Origin: Pegethrix bostrychoides GSE-TBD4-15B
GTDB lineage: Bacteria; Cyanobacteriota; Cyanobacteriia; Elainellales; Elainellaceae
Length of the DNA: 64,000 bases
Assembly (NCBI GenBank): GCA_019359155.1
Contig: JAHHHV010000072.1
Location: forward strand, 61,835 to 125,834
Reading direction: 5' to 3'
Below, in pieces: positions 1-10,743 of the stretch. Under the pieces are notes generated by a model. It worked only from the letters and a program-made list of their open reading frames with translations, made no database searches and was not told the origin of the DNA. The position numbers and the translations under genes are program-made. Numbering within the stretch: position 1 is the first letter of the stretch; each line of letters starts with the position of its first letter.

Positions 1-3000
1 CTGAGCGGATTCTGGCAATGCGTGACCAGTCGGGCATGGCAGCGGCAGCGGCGGCTGTGAATCGGCTGGGGGACCCACTCAGATCAAGCCCGCTCAGCTC
101 ACAGGGCATCCAGTCGCGACTCGACGATATTCAGACTGCTATGCAGCAGCGGTTAGCGCAGCAGAAAACGGCCTTTGAGCTGGCCGCCCACCGCCTGCTC
201 CAGACCTTTGCCATGGCCATGCTGACCAATCTGCTGCTGCTGGCCTTTCTGTTTCGGGCAATCTACCGCGAGACCCTGGAGCGTCAGCGCACCGAACGCA
301 GTCTCGAGCAAGAGCGTGACTTTACCACAGCCGTAATCGATACGGTCGATGCGCTAGTTGTCGTGCTGGACACAGAGGGCAGAATCGTCCGGTTCAATCA
401 CACCTGCGAAAAAGTCTCAGGCTACAGCTACGAAGAGCTGCGGAACCGCTGCGTCTGGGATGTGCTGCTGCGCCCAGCTGATGTTGCGCTCGTCAAAGCC
501 GCCTTCAGCGAGATTCTCAGCGGACGGGCACGGGGCAGCTACGAAAACTACTGGCTGACACGTGCATGCCAGCATCGCTTGATTCACTGGTCTACCACCA
601 CGCTCAACAACGACGACGGCTCAATTGCTTATGTGATCAGCACAGGCAAAGATATTACAGAGCAAAAGCAGGCTGAAAGACGACGCAGCACGCAGTCGAG
701 CATCGCGCAGGTGTTGGCGCAGTCGAATGGCCTTAGCGACGCGGTTCCAGCGATCCTCCAGACCCTTTGCCAAAGACTGGGCTGGGATTTGGGAGCTTTT
801 TGGCAGGTGGATGCGGCAGGTTTACAAGGCTTGCAGCTGTTCTCAAGCTGGCAGTCGCCCGCAGTTGCGTCCAATTCTGTGCCTGATCTACCGCCTCGGC
901 ATCACGGCTTTCTCTCCGAAGTGTTGGAGGCCGAGCGACCTGTTCTGATCGCAGATTTGAGGCAGATGGCCATGCCCGATCTCGCACCCGGCTTAGCACC
1001 AGACTTGGTAAAAGCTGGTTTTCAGCAGGGGTTGGGGCTGCCAATTTGGGGAAGCAGCCAAATTCTGGGCGTGATTACGCTGTTTAGCCAGAGCTTAGAG
1101 CAGCAGTCAGACTCCGACTGGCTAGAGCTAATGACGGCTGTTGGCGCTCAGATTGGGCAGTTTGTGGAGCGGCAGCAGGCGGCAGCCGAGATGCAACAGC
1201 AGCATGCCCGAACGCAGCTGATGTCGGCCATGACGCTACGGATTCGCCAATATCTCGATCTGCCTGATATTTTGACCAGCACGGTTTCTGAGGTACGCCA
1301 GTTTTTGCAGACCGATCGGGTGCTGCTCTACCGCTTTCTGCCCGACTGGAACGGGACGGTAGCTGTTGAGTCGGTCGATCCGCAGTGGTCTGCATCGCTG
1401 GGCTGCGAGTTTCAAGATCACTGCTTCACAAATGGGCTTTGGCGAGACTACTATCACGGGCGGGTGCAGATGATCACAGATATTGATCAGGCTGACCTGA
1501 GCGAATGCCACCGCCAGTTGCTGAAGCAGTTTCAGGTGCGCGCCAACTTAGTCGTGCCGATTTTAGCCGATCATCAGCTCTGGGGCTTGCTAATCGCACA
1601 TCACTGTCGCGCTAGTCGCCAGTGGCAGGACACCGAAGTAGACCTGCTGCGCGAATTGGCCAATCAGGTTGGTATCGCCATCTTCCAGGCCAATCTGCTA
1701 GAGCAGAAAACGCAGCAGGGCAGTCAGCTGGCTCAGCAAAATCAAGAGCTGCAAGCTGCCCGCAGGCTAGCCGAACAAGCTGTCCAGATCAAGAGCGCTT
1801 TCCTGGCCACCATGAGCCATGAGATCCGCACGCCGCTGAATGCGCTGATCGGCATGACCGAGCTGCTGCTGGAGAGCAATCTTGACGCTCAGCAGCGCGA
1901 CTTTGCCACCACTATGCAGATCAGCGGTGACGCACTGCTCAGCCTGATCAACGATATTCTCGACTTTTCTAAGCTAGAAGCGGGCGAGATGGAGCTAGAA
2001 GTTCTGGACTTTGACCTGGGGCTTTGTCTGGAAGAAGTCGCAGATCTATTGGCCAACAGCGCCTATTCCAAAAACCTGGAGCTAGTCGTGCTGCGTGACC
2101 CGAAGCTGCCAGTGCGGCTGCGCGGAGATCTGAATCGGCTGCGGCAGGTCTTGACCAATTTGATCGGCAACGCCATTAAGTTTACGGCGGCGGGTGAAGT
2201 GGTCGTCCAGATTTCTCAGCTGCCCCAGCCCAGCCCTACGACAGAGCGGCTAGAGCTAAAGTTCGCGGTGCGAGACACGGGGATTGGCATTGCTCTGGCA
2301 CAGCAACCGTCGCTGTTTCAACCGTTTACCCAAGTCGATGCTTCGATGACCCGTAAGTATGGCGGTACGGGGCTGGGGCTGGCGATCTGCAAAGAGCTGG
2401 TTCGGCTGATGGGGGGGCAAATTGGGCTAGAGAGTCAGGTGGGACGAGGCTCAACCTTTTGGTTTACGCTGCCGTTTGAGCCGCAACCGCAGCCCGCACC
2501 GCCTGAGCTGAAGCCGCAGTTTCCTAGACGGCTGCTGGTGATTGATCCGAGTGCTCCTAGCCTTGCCGCGATCCGACTGCAAGCCACAGACTGGGGGATG
2601 ACAGTCTCTGAAGCTGCCAATTTGCCGACTGGCCTAGCGATGCTGGCAGCAGCTCAGCCCCCGTACGACATCGTGCTGCTGGATATTCGCCTGTTTGATC
2701 ACAGTCTGTTCAATCTCAATCAGCCAGACTGGCAGGCCCAGCTGAGAGACCAACTGGGCCGTTATCTGTCCCAAACGCGATTTATTGGCCTGACGACGCT
2801 AGCTCGGATTGCCGAGGCACGCCAGCTCGTCGAGCTAGGGTTTGGGAGCTATCTAGTCAAACCAATTCGGCAGTCCCGGCTTTACAGCGCCCTTGTGGCT
2901 CTAGGCTCAGCTGGGGTTGATCCAGGAGCTAGCGCTGATTCGCATCCAAAGACTACTGGCGGCAGCAACCTGAGAATTCTGCTGGCTGAAGATAACCCGG

Positions 3001-3794
3001 TGAATCAAAAAGTGGCGCTCAACCAGCTCAGGAGCCTAAACTATGCAGCAGATCTGGCCACTAATGGTCAAGAAGTCCTAGACTTGCTCAGTCGTCAATC
3101 CTATGATGTGCTGCTGCTGGACTGCCAGATGCCTGTCATGGATGGTTACAGGACGACCCGGCTGATTCGGCAGCAAGAGCAGAGTCAGTCGGCTCGTCCC
3201 CCCGTTTGCCCTCTGGTGATCATCGCCATGACGGCCAACGCCTTACAAACAGATCGTCAGCGCTGTCTGGAAGCAGGCATGGACGACTATCTGAGTAAGC
3301 CCGTGGATCGCAGCGAGTTAGCCGAAAAGCTGAGCTACTGGAGCAGCCGCAAACCGCTTGAGTCGCCGCTTGATCTGCCCATTAAGCTGCTGGCAGCAGG
3401 TGGCTCAGAGCCGGGCAACTCAGAGCCGGGCAACTCAGAGACAAATCAGCTGGCAGCTATTTTGAACTGGGATCACCTGCATCAGCTCACAGGCGATAAC
3501 GCTAGCTTTGAGCAAGAACTGCTACAAACGCTGATTGAAACCCTGCCGCCGCATCTGAGCAACCTCCGCAGCCAGATTTTGCAGAAAAACGCTGAAGCCG
3601 TGGTGCGGGAAGCCCACTACATCAAGGGCGCGAGCGTCAGCATCGGCGCCTATGGCCTCGCTGGTCCTGCCACCAGTTTGGAGGCGCTAGCCCAGACTCA
3701 GCCGCCAACCCAGATAATGCTGGATCTACTAGATTTGCTGGAGCAGAACTTTCGCTTGATTTCTGTCTATTTAGAACAGACTATACGGCTCTAG
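1..3794 (+). CDS. Hybrid sensor histidine kinase with HPt domain (5' end outside window)
   Basis: The frame is open to the window edge, so the N-terminus is missing. The first ATG is at 18 and the numbers below count from it. A helix resembling the end of a CHASE3-type sensor leads into a membrane segment at about 62-85. Then come a PAS domain (about 100-215), a GAF domain (about 225-385), a phytochrome-like GAF (about 400-560), HisKA with phospho-acceptor His601 in SHEIRTP, HATPase_c ([21 protein letters not shown]), a receiver with a weakened acidic pocket (VIDPSAPS), a full receiver (Asp1035 in [12 protein letters not shown]) and a C-terminal HPt domain (His1200 in EAHYIKGAS). The protein therefore carries a whole phosphorelay. 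A PGNSE-type motif is duplicated in the linker before the HPt. The gene overlaps the convergent ycf23 stop by 4 bp. The ligand is unknown. Confidence 0.93.
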   Translation, partial: ERILAMRDQSGMAAAAAAVNRLGDPLRSSPLSSQGIQSRLDDIQTAMQQRLAQQKTAFELAAHRLLQTFAMAMLTNLLLLAFLFRAIYRETLERQRTERSLEQERDFTTAVIDTVDALVVVLDTEGRIVRFNHTCEKVSGYSYEELRNRCVWDVLLRPADVALVKAAFSEILSGRARGSYENYWLTRACQHRLIHWSTTTLNNDDGSIAYVISTGKDITEQKQAERRRSTQSSIAQVLAQSNGLSDAVPAILQTLCQRLGWDLGAFWQVDAAGLQGLQLFSSWQSPAVASNSVPDLPPRHHGFLSEVLEAERPVLIADLRQMAMPDLAPGLAPDLVKAGFQQGLGLPIWGSSQILGVITLFSQSLEQQSDSDWLELMTAVGAQIGQFVERQQAAAEMQQQHARTQLMSAMTLRIRQYLDLPDILTSTVSEVRQFLQTDRVLLYRFLPDWNGTVAVESVDPQWSASLGCEFQDHCFTNGLWRDYYHGRVQMITDIDQADLSECHRQLLKQFQVRANLVVPILADHQLWGLLIAHHCRASRQWQDTEVDLLRELANQVGIAIFQANLLEQKTQQGSQLAQQNQELQAARRLAEQAVQIKSAFLATMSHEIRTPLNALIGMTELLLESNLDAQQRDFATTMQISGDALLSLINDILDFSKLEAGEMELEVLDFDLGLCLEEVADLLANSAYSKNLELVVLRDPKLPVRLRGDLNRLRQVLTNLIGNAIKFTAAGEVVVQISQLPQPSPTTERLELKFAVRDTGIGIALAQQPSLFQPFTQVDASMTRKYGGTGLGLAICKELVRLMGGQIGLESQVGRGSTFWFTLPFEPQPQPAPPELKPQFPRRLLVIDPSAPSLAAIRLQATDWGMTVSEAANLPTGLAMLAAAQPPYDIVLLDIRLFDHSLFNLNQPDWQAQLRDQLGRYLSQTRFIGLTTLARIAEARQLVELGFGSYLVKPIRQSRLYSALVALGSAGVDPGASADSHPKTTGGSNLRILLAEDNPVNQKVALNQLRSLNYAADLATNGQEVLDLLSRQSYDVLLLDCQMPVMDGYRTTRLIRQQEQSQSARPPVCPLVIIAMTANALQTDRQRCLEAGMDDYLSKPVDRSELAEKLSYWSSRKPLESPLDLPIKLLAAGGSEPGNSEPGNSETNQLAAILNWDHLHQLTGDNASFEQELLQTLIETLPPHLSNLRSQILQKNAEAVVREAHYIKGASVSIGAYGLAGPATSLEALAQTQPPTQIMLDLLDLLEQNFRLISVYLEQTIRL

Positions 3795-4543
3795 CGCGAG
3801 TTCAGATCAGCCGTAGACTGGACAGGCAGAGCCTCTACCAGACTCCGCACGGCAGCAATCATCGCTAGCTCGTCGTTCAGACGGTTGATAGCCGAACCCA
3901 CGCCAATCCCTGCCGCGCCCGCAGCAATCGCCATCGGTGCCGTTACGTCCGAGAGCCCAGAGGCACAGAGCACGGGCACAGTCACCGCTCGCGCAATGGC
4001 GTGAGCCGCAGCCAGCGTGGGAGCCGCTTTTTCAATCAATCCCAAAATGCCTGCATGGGTGGGTTGACTGCTGGTGCCGCCCTCAGTTTGGATCAAGTCT
4101 GCGCCTGCCTGCACCAGCGCTTCGGCCAGCTTCACCTGCTGATCCAGCTCTAGAATATGCGGCACGGTGACGGAGAGCGTGGTTTCGGGCAGCAGCGACC
4201 GGGTTTGCCGAGTCAACGCCAAGACTTCTGGTGCTTCAAAGCGGCGACCCTGAGCGTAAAAAGCGTCAAAATTGCCGATTTCAACCAGATCTGCACCCGC
4301 AGCAACAGCCGAAACCAACTGCTCTGGCTCGACTGCGGAGACGCAAATCGGCAGGGAGGTCAGACGCTTGCTCAGGCGCACAAGCGTTGCATCAGCCGCG
4401 ATATCGATAAAGGTAGCGCCCCCCCGATCTGCCGCCCGGACAACTGCCGCGACGCGTTCAGCATCAAAATTGGTCAAACCGCTGATCACTTTCAGCGCAT
4501 TGCGTTGTGCGAAAGCTTGCTGCAAACAGGGATACATGGTCAT
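3791..4543 (-). CDS. ycf23: Ycf23 / DUF561 family TIM-barrel-like protein
   Basis: This 250-residue protein has the DUF561/Ycf23 pattern: [11 protein letters not shown] near the start, repeated alpha/beta units ([34 protein letters not shown]) and a phosphate-binding-like glycine loop near the C-terminus ([16 protein letters not shown]). Ycf23 is conserved in cyanobacteria and some plastids, and its biochemical role is not established. The fold resembles phosphate-binding TIM barrels such as NanE or ThiG, but no catalytic set can be named. Two ATGs lie six bases apart at the start, behind an AGGA-type ribosome site. The 250 bp upstream hold only short repeats of GGTGCAAATT and no clear regulator site. 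Confidence 0.88.
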   Translation of the reverse strand: MTMYPCLQQAFAQRNALKVISGLTNFDAERVAAVVRAADRGGATFIDIAADATLVRLSKRLTSLPICVSAVEPEQLVSAVAAGADLVEIGNFDAFYAQGRRFEAPEVLALTRQTRSLLPETTLSVTVPHILELDQQVKLAEALVQAGADLIQTEGGTSSQPTHAGILGLIEKAAPTLAAAHAIARAVTVPVLCASGLSDVTAPMAIAAGAAGIGVGSAINRLNDELAMIAAVRSLVEALPVQSTADLNSR

Positions 4544-4793
4544 GGGTTCCTAGTAATGACGAAATTGAAGTGAGTGACGGAATCACAATACAAGGCAACG
4601 GTGCAAATTAGGTGCAAATCTCTGCGACTCTAACTGCAAATTTAACGGTGCAATTGCATCATTTTGCCATGGGTGGGGGAGAGAGTCATGGGCAACCGTG
4701 ATGATTTTTACTACGTAATTCTGCGCTGTTATCCTGAGTTTTAGAAAGAGTCCGAGTTTTCAAAAAGAATCAGATAATCCAATTAATGCAATT

Positions 4794-5759
4794 TTAGCTT
4801 GCGGTCAAACTCGCTGAATTCCGAATATGGTCTAGGGTGAGTTCACCGACCGGAGTGCCGTTGTCTAAAACCGTGAGGCTCGAAGCGCGCGTTTTGAGAA
4901 TTAGCGAGAGCGCGTGCCGCAGACTATCGTAGCGATCAATGGTTGGCTCGCCTTGGGCAAGGCTGCTGGGGCTGTTGGCCTGCATCATCGCCGTTTCGAC
5001 TCGCAGCAAGCCAAGTTGGCGTACCATGTCATCGGCTCCCACGAGATTGTTGACAAAATCGTTGGTGGGGCGGGTCAAAACATTAAAAGGCTTGTCGTAT
5101 TGGACAATCTGGCCCTGCTGCATAATCAGCAGATAGTCAGCTAGCCGCAGCGCTTCTTCCACATCATGCGAGACAAACAGAATGGTCTTTTTAAGCTGGC
5201 GTTGCAGCCGCAGGATCTCGTCTTGCAGACTGCTGCGGGTGATGGCATCGATTGCCCCAAACGGCTCATCCATCAGCATCACCTGCGGATCTCCAGCCAG
5301 TGCCCGCGCTAGCCCCACCCGCTGCTGCTGCCCGCCGGAGAGCTGCGCTGGATAGCGGTGGCGATATTCGGATGGTGGCAGATCGACTAGCGCTAGCAGC
5401 TCGTCAATCCGCGCCTGAATCCTTGGCCGCTCCCAGCCTAAAAGCTTGGGGACAACTGCGATATTTTGTGCCACGGTCATATGCGGAAACAGCCCGGACT
5501 GCTGAATCACATAGCCAATCTGCTGGCGTAGCGCCGTGACTTTCAGCTGGCGAATTTCCTGGTTATCGATGTAGATTCGCCCGCTGGTTGGCTCATAGAG
5601 ACGGTTCACCATCTTCAGCAGCGTCGTTTTGCCGCAGCCAGACGGCCCCAAAATTACCACTAGCCGACCAGAGGCAACCTCGCAGCTGCATCGATCCACT
5701 GAAGGCCGGGACATACCTGCAAACTGGAGGGACACCTGATCAAACCGAATTGCGCTCAC
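4794..5759 (-). CDS. Osmoprotectant (glycine betaine/choline-type) ABC transporter ATPase
   Basis: 321 residues. Walker A is GPSGCGKTT (about 38-46), the Q-loop lies in VIQQSGLFPHMT, the ABC signature is LSGGQQQRVGLARAL, and Walker B is VMLMDEPFGAID followed by the switch His in FVSHD. A C-terminal tail of about 90 residues is CBS-like (VGELTLDHIR at its end), as in OpuCA/ProV proteins. The gene follows the substrate-binding protein by about 73 bp on the same strand, so they probably form one transcript. ATP hydrolysis would power uptake through an OpuCB-type permease, but none is encoded beside the pair in this window. Confidence 0.9.
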   Translation of the reverse strand: MSAIRFDQVSLQFAGMSRPSVDRCSCEVASGRLVVILGPSGCGKTTLLKMVNRLYEPTSGRIYIDNQEIRQLKVTALRQQIGYVIQQSGLFPHMTVAQNIAVVPKLLGWERPRIQARIDELLALVDLPPSEYRHRYPAQLSGGQQQRVGLARALAGDPQVMLMDEPFGAIDAITRSSLQDEILRLQRQLKKTILFVSHDVEEALRLADYLLIMQQGQIVQYDKPFNVLTRPTNDFVNNLVGADDMVRQLGLLRVETAMMQANSPSSLAQGEPTIDRYDSLRHALSLILKTRASSLTVLDNGTPVGELTLDHIRNSASLTAS

Positions 5760-5832
5760 GGATTATTTCCCAAAACTGCCTGATCTCTGCCTGATCTATC
5801 CCCATCCCTTCTGACAGTCATCCCTGACAGCC

Positions 5833-6741
5833 CTACAGCAACCCCTGCTGCGTCATAAATTCTTTGGCCACCTCAGCGGGCTCGCGCTTGTTGCCGCTGA
5901 CTTCAAAATTCAGCTTCTGCATGGTTTCGTCCGTCAGCTTTGGGGCAATCGCATTCAGAGCTTCAGCAATTTTGGGATTGGCCTCTAGCGTCTGCTGCCG
6001 CACGACCGGCGCGACCTGATAGGGCGGGAATAGCCCTTTGTCGTCTTGCAGCAGCACCAAATCGAGTGCCGCAATCTCGCCATCTGTGCCAAAGGCCACC
6101 GCCACATCGGCCTCACCGTCAGTTAAGGCTTTGTAGCGCAGTCCCGAATCCACCGCCTTATACTCTTTAAGCTGGAAGTCGCCGTATTTTTCTTTCACAC
6201 CCGGCAGCCCGTCCTCGCGCACCTCAAATTCGGGTGGCCCCACCATCGTCAAGCTGGATGCCTTCGCCGCCAAATCTGAAAACGTCTTGATGCCTAGCTC
6301 GTTGGCTTTGGCCTGAGTCATCGCCAAAGCCTGAGTATTGTTCATTGGCGCTGGCTCTAGCCAGACCAGGCTGTATTTCTCTTTGTAGCCTGCCACAACT
6401 TTGTCATAGACCTGCTTGGGATCGCTCAAAACTGGCTCTTTGAGGATAGTCAGCAGACCCGTGCCCGTATATTCCGGATAGAGATCGATCTCGCCGCTCT
6501 GCAAGGCTGCCTGCGCGACTGGCGTACCGCCCAAATTCAGCTTGCGCTCGACTGGCACACCCGCTTTTTCTAGCGCCAGCGCATACATTTCGCCAATGAT
6601 GAAGGCTTCGGTAAAGTCTTTGGAGCCAACTTTAACCGGAGCGCTACTGCTGCTGTTGCCGCCTCCAGCGCAGGCGATTAGCATCCCGGCAGTCAGCAGA
6701 GACAGCAGCGGCAAAACTAGCAGGCGACGAATTCTACTCAT
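5833..6741 (-). CDS. Osmoprotectant ABC transporter substrate-binding lipoprotein (OpuCC/ProX type)
   Basis: 302 residues with a lipoprotein signal: basic MSRIRR, a hydrophobic core and a lipobox ending LIAC at about residues 21-24, so it should be anchored outside the cytoplasmic membrane. The mature part begins KVGSKDFTEAFIIGEMY and continues with LYPEYTGTGL and NNTQALAM, all typical of the OpuAC/OpuCC family that binds quaternary amines. It is first in a two-gene unit with the ATPase. An AT-rich stretch with a TATATT-like -10 (complement of 6763-6768) lies about 20 bp upstream. The exact ligand cannot be read from sequence. Confidence 0.9.
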   Translation of the reverse strand: MSRIRRLLVLPLLSLLTAGMLIACAGGGNSSSSAPVKVGSKDFTEAFIIGEMYALALEKAGVPVERKLNLGGTPVAQAALQSGEIDLYPEYTGTGLLTILKEPVLSDPKQVYDKVVAGYKEKYSLVWLEPAPMNNTQALAMTQAKANELGIKTFSDLAAKASSLTMVGPPEFEVREDGLPGVKEKYGDFQLKEYKAVDSGLRYKALTDGEADVAVAFGTDGEIAALDLVLLQDDKGLFPPYQVAPVVRQQTLEANPKIAEALNAIAPKLTDETMQKLNFEVSGNKREPAEVAKEFMTQQGLL

Positions 6742-6825
6742 GTCTAAATTGCGAATGTCTTAAATATAATAACGAACTCTCTGAATCGAGCCAAATAGAC
6801 CGATTTTCTAGGGCAACCACTGCTA

Positions 6826-8382
6826 CTAGGGCAACCATTGCGGGCGCAGTCCAGCTAGCTCTAGCGGCTGCGGCTCGGCGGGGGTGGGCAACCCTTGAGC
6901 ATCCTGCGTCAGCGGCAAAAACCAGAGCTGGCTGGCGGTGATTGCTTTGCCTGCGCTGTTGCGGAGGCTGTTTGAGCTTTGCTTGCTCTCATCAGCCACA
7001 ATCTGGTCAAACAAAATGCCTAGCCCATCTGGAGCCAGACTAATTTGAATGTCGCGCTGTACGGGCAGCTGGAGCAGATCAAACCACTCTGGATTTTCGC
7101 TGGGTTCGGTCTGGCCTTTGGGCAGCGGCATGGCGGCAATGTAGGGTTGTTCTTGATAGACCTCGCCAGCTAAGCGCTTGGTGTAGAGGCAGTAGAGCAT
7201 TGTTTGACTCGGATCAAAGGCGGCTTTTAAGATCGAGCCGTCAGTGGTCAATAGCTTTTGCTCAAGTCCCTGATTGGTAACGAGAAACAGCGAGCGGGTC
7301 GGATTCACCGGATCAACGTTGAACTTGATGAGAGCCGCCGCAGAGCCATCATTGGCAAAGCTAAGAATCACGCCATACTTGGGCAAAAAGTCGAGCGTTT
7401 GAGCCTGCACATCCAGCGGCAAAATCGCCATCCCCTGCCCCTGCGACATTGCCAAAGACTGGCTATCTGGCGCAATCAAAAAGTTGCCACCCGCCTCTGC
7501 GTTCACCTTCTGCGGCTCTGCGCCAGCTCTGATGATCCACAGCCCATAGTCGCCCAGATCATCCCGCTTGACTCGCTGCACGGCAATCGTCTGGCCGTCG
7601 GGCGAGAGGTCAAACTTGAGGTTTTGGTAGGCCTTACTGTCAAGAATCAGCGTGACTTCTCCAGCGGGGCGGGGAGATGCGGGGGATACGGTCGGCCTAT
7701 CAGCTTCGGTGAGCGAGGGCGAATCTTCAAACCGCAATCCTGTCGTAACCGTATAGAGCTGCTGGTCGAGCTGACCTCTGGCTTGGCTGCTGCGCTCGGT
7801 GGCCGAAAACAGAATTTTGTCGCCATGGGGATAGAGCTTAAAGTCCATGACCACCAGATTGGCAGGCGTGAGGATTTCCTGCCTTTCCTGGGTGAGATTC
7901 GCCAGAATCAGCCTGCCTGCCTCTTCGCCCTGCACGCCAAGATAGGCAAACGCCCGATCGCGGCTCCGAAAACTGCCCGTAAAAGGCTGCATTTGAGTGC
8001 GGCTTTGGCTGTCACCTAAGTCGTCGGCACTGAATCGGTCTCTGGCCTGCTCTAGCTTCAGCGCAAACGTCTGGCCGTAAGGAGCCGGAGAGTCCAGCGT
8101 GTAGGCCATCCGCCGCCCCGCCCAGCTAAACTTACCGCTCAGAGCAGGCTCAATCTGCAAATTCTGCTCGACGCTGGCGTGATCCATGGGGCGACTGAAG
8201 GCCATCACAAAGGCCGCATCCGTGGCTCCCACTTGCCGATCTGCCCAGCTAAAGCTGCGAACTCTGGCTGCGGTACGGTCGCCGCCCAGCAGCAGACCGC
8301 CAATGATCAGGCTCAATAAGAGCAGCAGCAGAATGGCGGTGCGATCCAGCGGCTGAAGTTTATGAGGCGAAAAAATAGACAT
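6826..8382 (-). CDS. Membrane-anchored Ig-like plus beta-propeller-like protein
   Basis: 518 residues. A single membrane segment (about 17-35, LLLLLLSLIIGGLLLGG) is followed by an Ig-like module of the SbsA/Big_5 kind (FVMAFSRPMDHASVEQNLQI, about 57-130). The rest is rich in beta repeats resembling TolB/WD40 blades, with phrases such as LSPDGQTIAVQRV, IAPDSQSLAMSQGQG and LAPDGLGILFDQIV. I infer an exported or periplasm-facing anchored protein that may bind other proteins or polymers. No catalytic motif is visible. It lies upstream of the OpuC pair on the same strand with an 84 bp gap, which may be coincidental. Function unknown. Confidence 0.75.
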   Translation of the reverse strand: MSIFSPHKLQPLDRTAILLLLLLSLIIGGLLLGGDRTAARVRSFSWADRQVGATDAAFVMAFSRPMDHASVEQNLQIEPALSGKFSWAGRRMAYTLDSPAPYGQTFALKLEQARDRFSADDLGDSQSRTQMQPFTGSFRSRDRAFAYLGVQGEEAGRLILANLTQERQEILTPANLVVMDFKLYPHGDKILFSATERSSQARGQLDQQLYTVTTGLRFEDSPSLTEADRPTVSPASPRPAGEVTLILDSKAYQNLKFDLSPDGQTIAVQRVKRDDLGDYGLWIIRAGAEPQKVNAEAGGNFLIAPDSQSLAMSQGQGMAILPLDVQAQTLDFLPKYGVILSFANDGSAAALIKFNVDPVNPTRSLFLVTNQGLEQKLLTTDGSILKAAFDPSQTMLYCLYTKRLAGEVYQEQPYIAAMPLPKGQTEPSENPEWFDLLQLPVQRDIQISLAPDGLGILFDQIVADESKQSSNSLRNSAGKAITASQLWFLPLTQDAQGLPTPAEPQPLELAGLRPQWLP

Positions 8383-8459
8383 GGCAAACGCAGCATGTGA
8401 AGATACTAAATTCTGGGCATTCTGCTCTGAGCATTTTATTCTAGAGCCTCTCAGCCCTC

Positions 8460-9044
8460 ATGTCTTCCTATAGTGTTGTTCCTCTAGGCGAAGAAATCTT
8501 TCTGGTCAAGGCTTTGATCGAGCCGGAGCTGTGCCAGAAGCTGATGGCGTTAATTCAGCAGCAGCGACAGCAGGCCAGTATTTTGCTCGAAACCGTCGAT
8601 AATCAGGTGCGAAGTGGCGACATGCTACGGCTAGGCGGCGACTCGCCAGAGCTCACGCATGCGAACCAACTGCTGATTGAGCGGTTTGCTGTAATTCAGC
8701 ACATGCTGGTGCAGGTCTATGGCATTAAGTTTCCCTATGCCGAACCCTGCACGCTGCTGCGCTATCAGCCCGGTCAGTTTTACAAGCGCCATATCGATAA
8801 CATTCTACTGGGCAGCCGCTTTGAGGAGCTGGAGCAAGGGCTGCCCTGCCGCGATGTCAGCATTGTCGGCTATCTAAACGGGGAGTTTGAGGGCGGCGAA
8901 ACCTATTTTGACAGGCAGGATGTAAAAGTTCGCCCCGAAGCAGGCGCGGTGCTGGTGTTTCCGGCCTCCTTTACCCATCCGCACGAGTCGCTACCGCTGC
9001 GCCAAGGCGAGAAATATGCTTTCACAAGCTGGCTGTTTCATTAG
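8460..9044 (+). CDS. 2-oxoglutarate/Fe(II)-dependent oxygenase (prolyl 4-hydroxylase-like)
   Basis: 194 residues. The iron ligands are seen as H111-x-D113 (YKRHIDN) and a distal His (H173 or H175 in FTHPHES), with K186 (QGEKYAF) placed to bind the 2-oxoglutarate carboxylate. FEGGETYF (about 143-150) and GAVLVFP (about 162-168) are typical of the P4H-alpha fold. Family members hydroxylate prolyl or other residues using O2 and 2-oxoglutarate, and the substrate here is unknown. It is divergent from the Ig/propeller gene, with about 77 bp between the starts. Confidence 0.87.
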   Translation: MSSYSVVPLGEEIFLVKALIEPELCQKLMALIQQQRQQASILLETVDNQVRSGDMLRLGGDSPELTHANQLLIERFAVIQHMLVQVYGIKFPYAEPCTLLRYQPGQFYKRHIDNILLGSRFEELEQGLPCRDVSIVGYLNGEFEGGETYFDRQDVKVRPEAGAVLVFPASFTHPHESLPLRQGEKYAFTSWLFH

Positions 9045-9062
9045 ATTTGGCTAGTCACCGCT

Positions 9063-10712
9063 TTAATCGGGAACCGCTTCAAACATTGGGCAGCAGCCGT
9101 CTAGCGTCACCTTGAGGCTAAACAGCGGCGACTCTGGGTTGCGGCAGCGCTGCCCCCGACAGTGGATGCAGTTCTGGCAGCAGGGGATTTCACTGGCTTC
9201 CGGCTCCTCGGTGGCTTGCAACAGCTCGCGCTGGCTGAGGCTCCGCAGCACGAGCTCTTCGCCCTGCCAGCGGGCTTCCACCAGTCCAGTATCGGCAAAC
9301 TCCTGCCAGCGCGGGTGAGTGCGAATCGACTCAGGCAGACTGACAACGACCACCGTTTCCAGATCGGCCAGTTCGGCTTCGTAGCGCGGATCGGGGCGAG
9401 GATCAGGCGCGGCGGGCTGCAAAAAGCTCTCGCCAATCGGCAGCGCTACCCGTATTCCGGCAGCAGGGCTATGCAGGTGATAGCGATTTTGTAGCTCCTC
9501 TAGGCTGGTCAAATCGCTGAGGTAGCTGGGCGTGCCGTGCGTGAGTAACACATGCTGAGGCCGCAGGTTGTGGATCATCTGGGTCGTGCCAGCCCCGTCG
9601 CAGTGATCGCCCAGCAGATAGGTTTCCAGGGTGAGCTGTCCCGATTGCAGCATTTGCTGAAGCGGTGCAGAAGCCTCCAACTGCTGCATCACCGTCTGCT
9701 CCACCTCGCCCAGCCGACCGGGCTGCTGCGGTAGGAGTAACAGCCAAGGCGTTGCGGGCTGGCAGTAGCGGCTCAGGTCGGCATCTTGACTAGTCAGCAC
9801 CACAGCCGGAGGATGGATCACCAAACTCGGATCAAATCGCCGCAGCCTGGGTCGAATCCGCTCATCCCAAAACAGGGCTTGATGTCGCGCAAAGTTCTGT
9901 ACCGCCTCTGGAAAGTGATCCAGCATGTTCAAGTAGATATCGCAGCCCAGCGCCACGCTACCGTCCACCCAGATATCGAGATCGCGCCCGGTGAAGTGGT
10001 GGTGACTCCGCAGCAGCAGCAGCAATTCTTGCCCCAGCCCCAATGTTTGAGTCGGCAGCAAAACCGACTGTCTGTCTAGAATGGCACGATGAATACGTTC
10101 GGCAAGCTGATTTTCCTGCTGGCGACGATGTGGTAACCGAGCGGTGCCGTAGCTGCCTTCTAATAGCAGCACGTCCGGCTTAAGGCCACGCAGCTCGTCT
10201 AGCGGGAATCCGTCGACCAACCGCGAGTTAGACAGCTGAAAATCGCCCGTGTAGAGCGCGGTGTAGGCGCGACTTTCGCCTTGATAGGTGAGCAGTAATG
10301 CCGCCGCTCCTGGCAAATGCCCTGCCGGAATTAGCTCTACGGTCAGGCCGGGCTGCACTTCCAGCGGTCTGCGCCAGGGCAATGCTTGACAAAATCGCGG
10401 CACTGTCTCGTCCAGCCAGTTGAGCGGCAGCAGCTCTGTGGTCAGCTCGCTGGCGTAGATCGGCAGCTTTGGGTGGGCACGATGCAGTGGCAGCAGCCCT
10501 CTAGCGTGATCAGCATGGGCATGGCTACAAAACACCAAATCGGCAGGTAGGTTAGCAGGCGAATCGGTCTGCGAATTGGCTTGCGCCAAAAATGGGCTGA
10601 GGTCAGCTAAGCCACAGTCCAACAGAATTCGGTGTGTGCCCATGCGTAGCAACATGGCCACACCTTCGTCGCCGTGACCCACCCCGTAGGGCAAACATTC
10701 CAGTTCAACCAC
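9063..10712 (-). CDS. Metallo-beta-lactamase-fold hydrolase with C-terminal Cys cluster
   Basis: 549 residues. The metal motif SHAHADHARG (H64, H66, D68, H69) near the N-terminus, together with LIPAGHLPGAAALLL, ALYTGDF and a later LLTHGTPSYL, places it near the beta-CASP/YSH1-like exonuclease group of the MBL fold. The C-terminus holds a tight cysteine group (CCQNCIHC, CRNPESPLF, GCCPMFE) that could bind a metal. RNA or nucleic-acid hydrolysis is the likeliest activity but remains an inference. It converges on the oxygenase gene with an 18 bp gap. Confidence 0.82.
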   Translation of the reverse strand: MVELECLPYGVGHGDEGVAMLLRMGTHRILLDCGLADLSPFLAQANSQTDSPANLPADLVFCSHAHADHARGLLPLHRAHPKLPIYASELTTELLPLNWLDETVPRFCQALPWRRPLEVQPGLTVELIPAGHLPGAAALLLTYQGESRAYTALYTGDFQLSNSRLVDGFPLDELRGLKPDVLLLEGSYGTARLPHRRQQENQLAERIHRAILDRQSVLLPTQTLGLGQELLLLLRSHHHFTGRDLDIWVDGSVALGCDIYLNMLDHFPEAVQNFARHQALFWDERIRPRLRRFDPSLVIHPPAVVLTSQDADLSRYCQPATPWLLLLPQQPGRLGEVEQTVMQQLEASAPLQQMLQSGQLTLETYLLGDHCDGAGTTQMIHNLRPQHVLLTHGTPSYLSDLTSLEELQNRYHLHSPAAGIRVALPIGESFLQPAAPDPRPDPRYEAELADLETVVVVSLPESIRTHPRWQEFADTGLVEARWQGEELVLRSLSQRELLQATEEPEASEIPCCQNCIHCRGQRCRNPESPLFSLKVTLDGCCPMFEAVPD

Positions 10713-10743
10713 TCAGATCCCCTCAGATCCCGGAGATCAGCCT

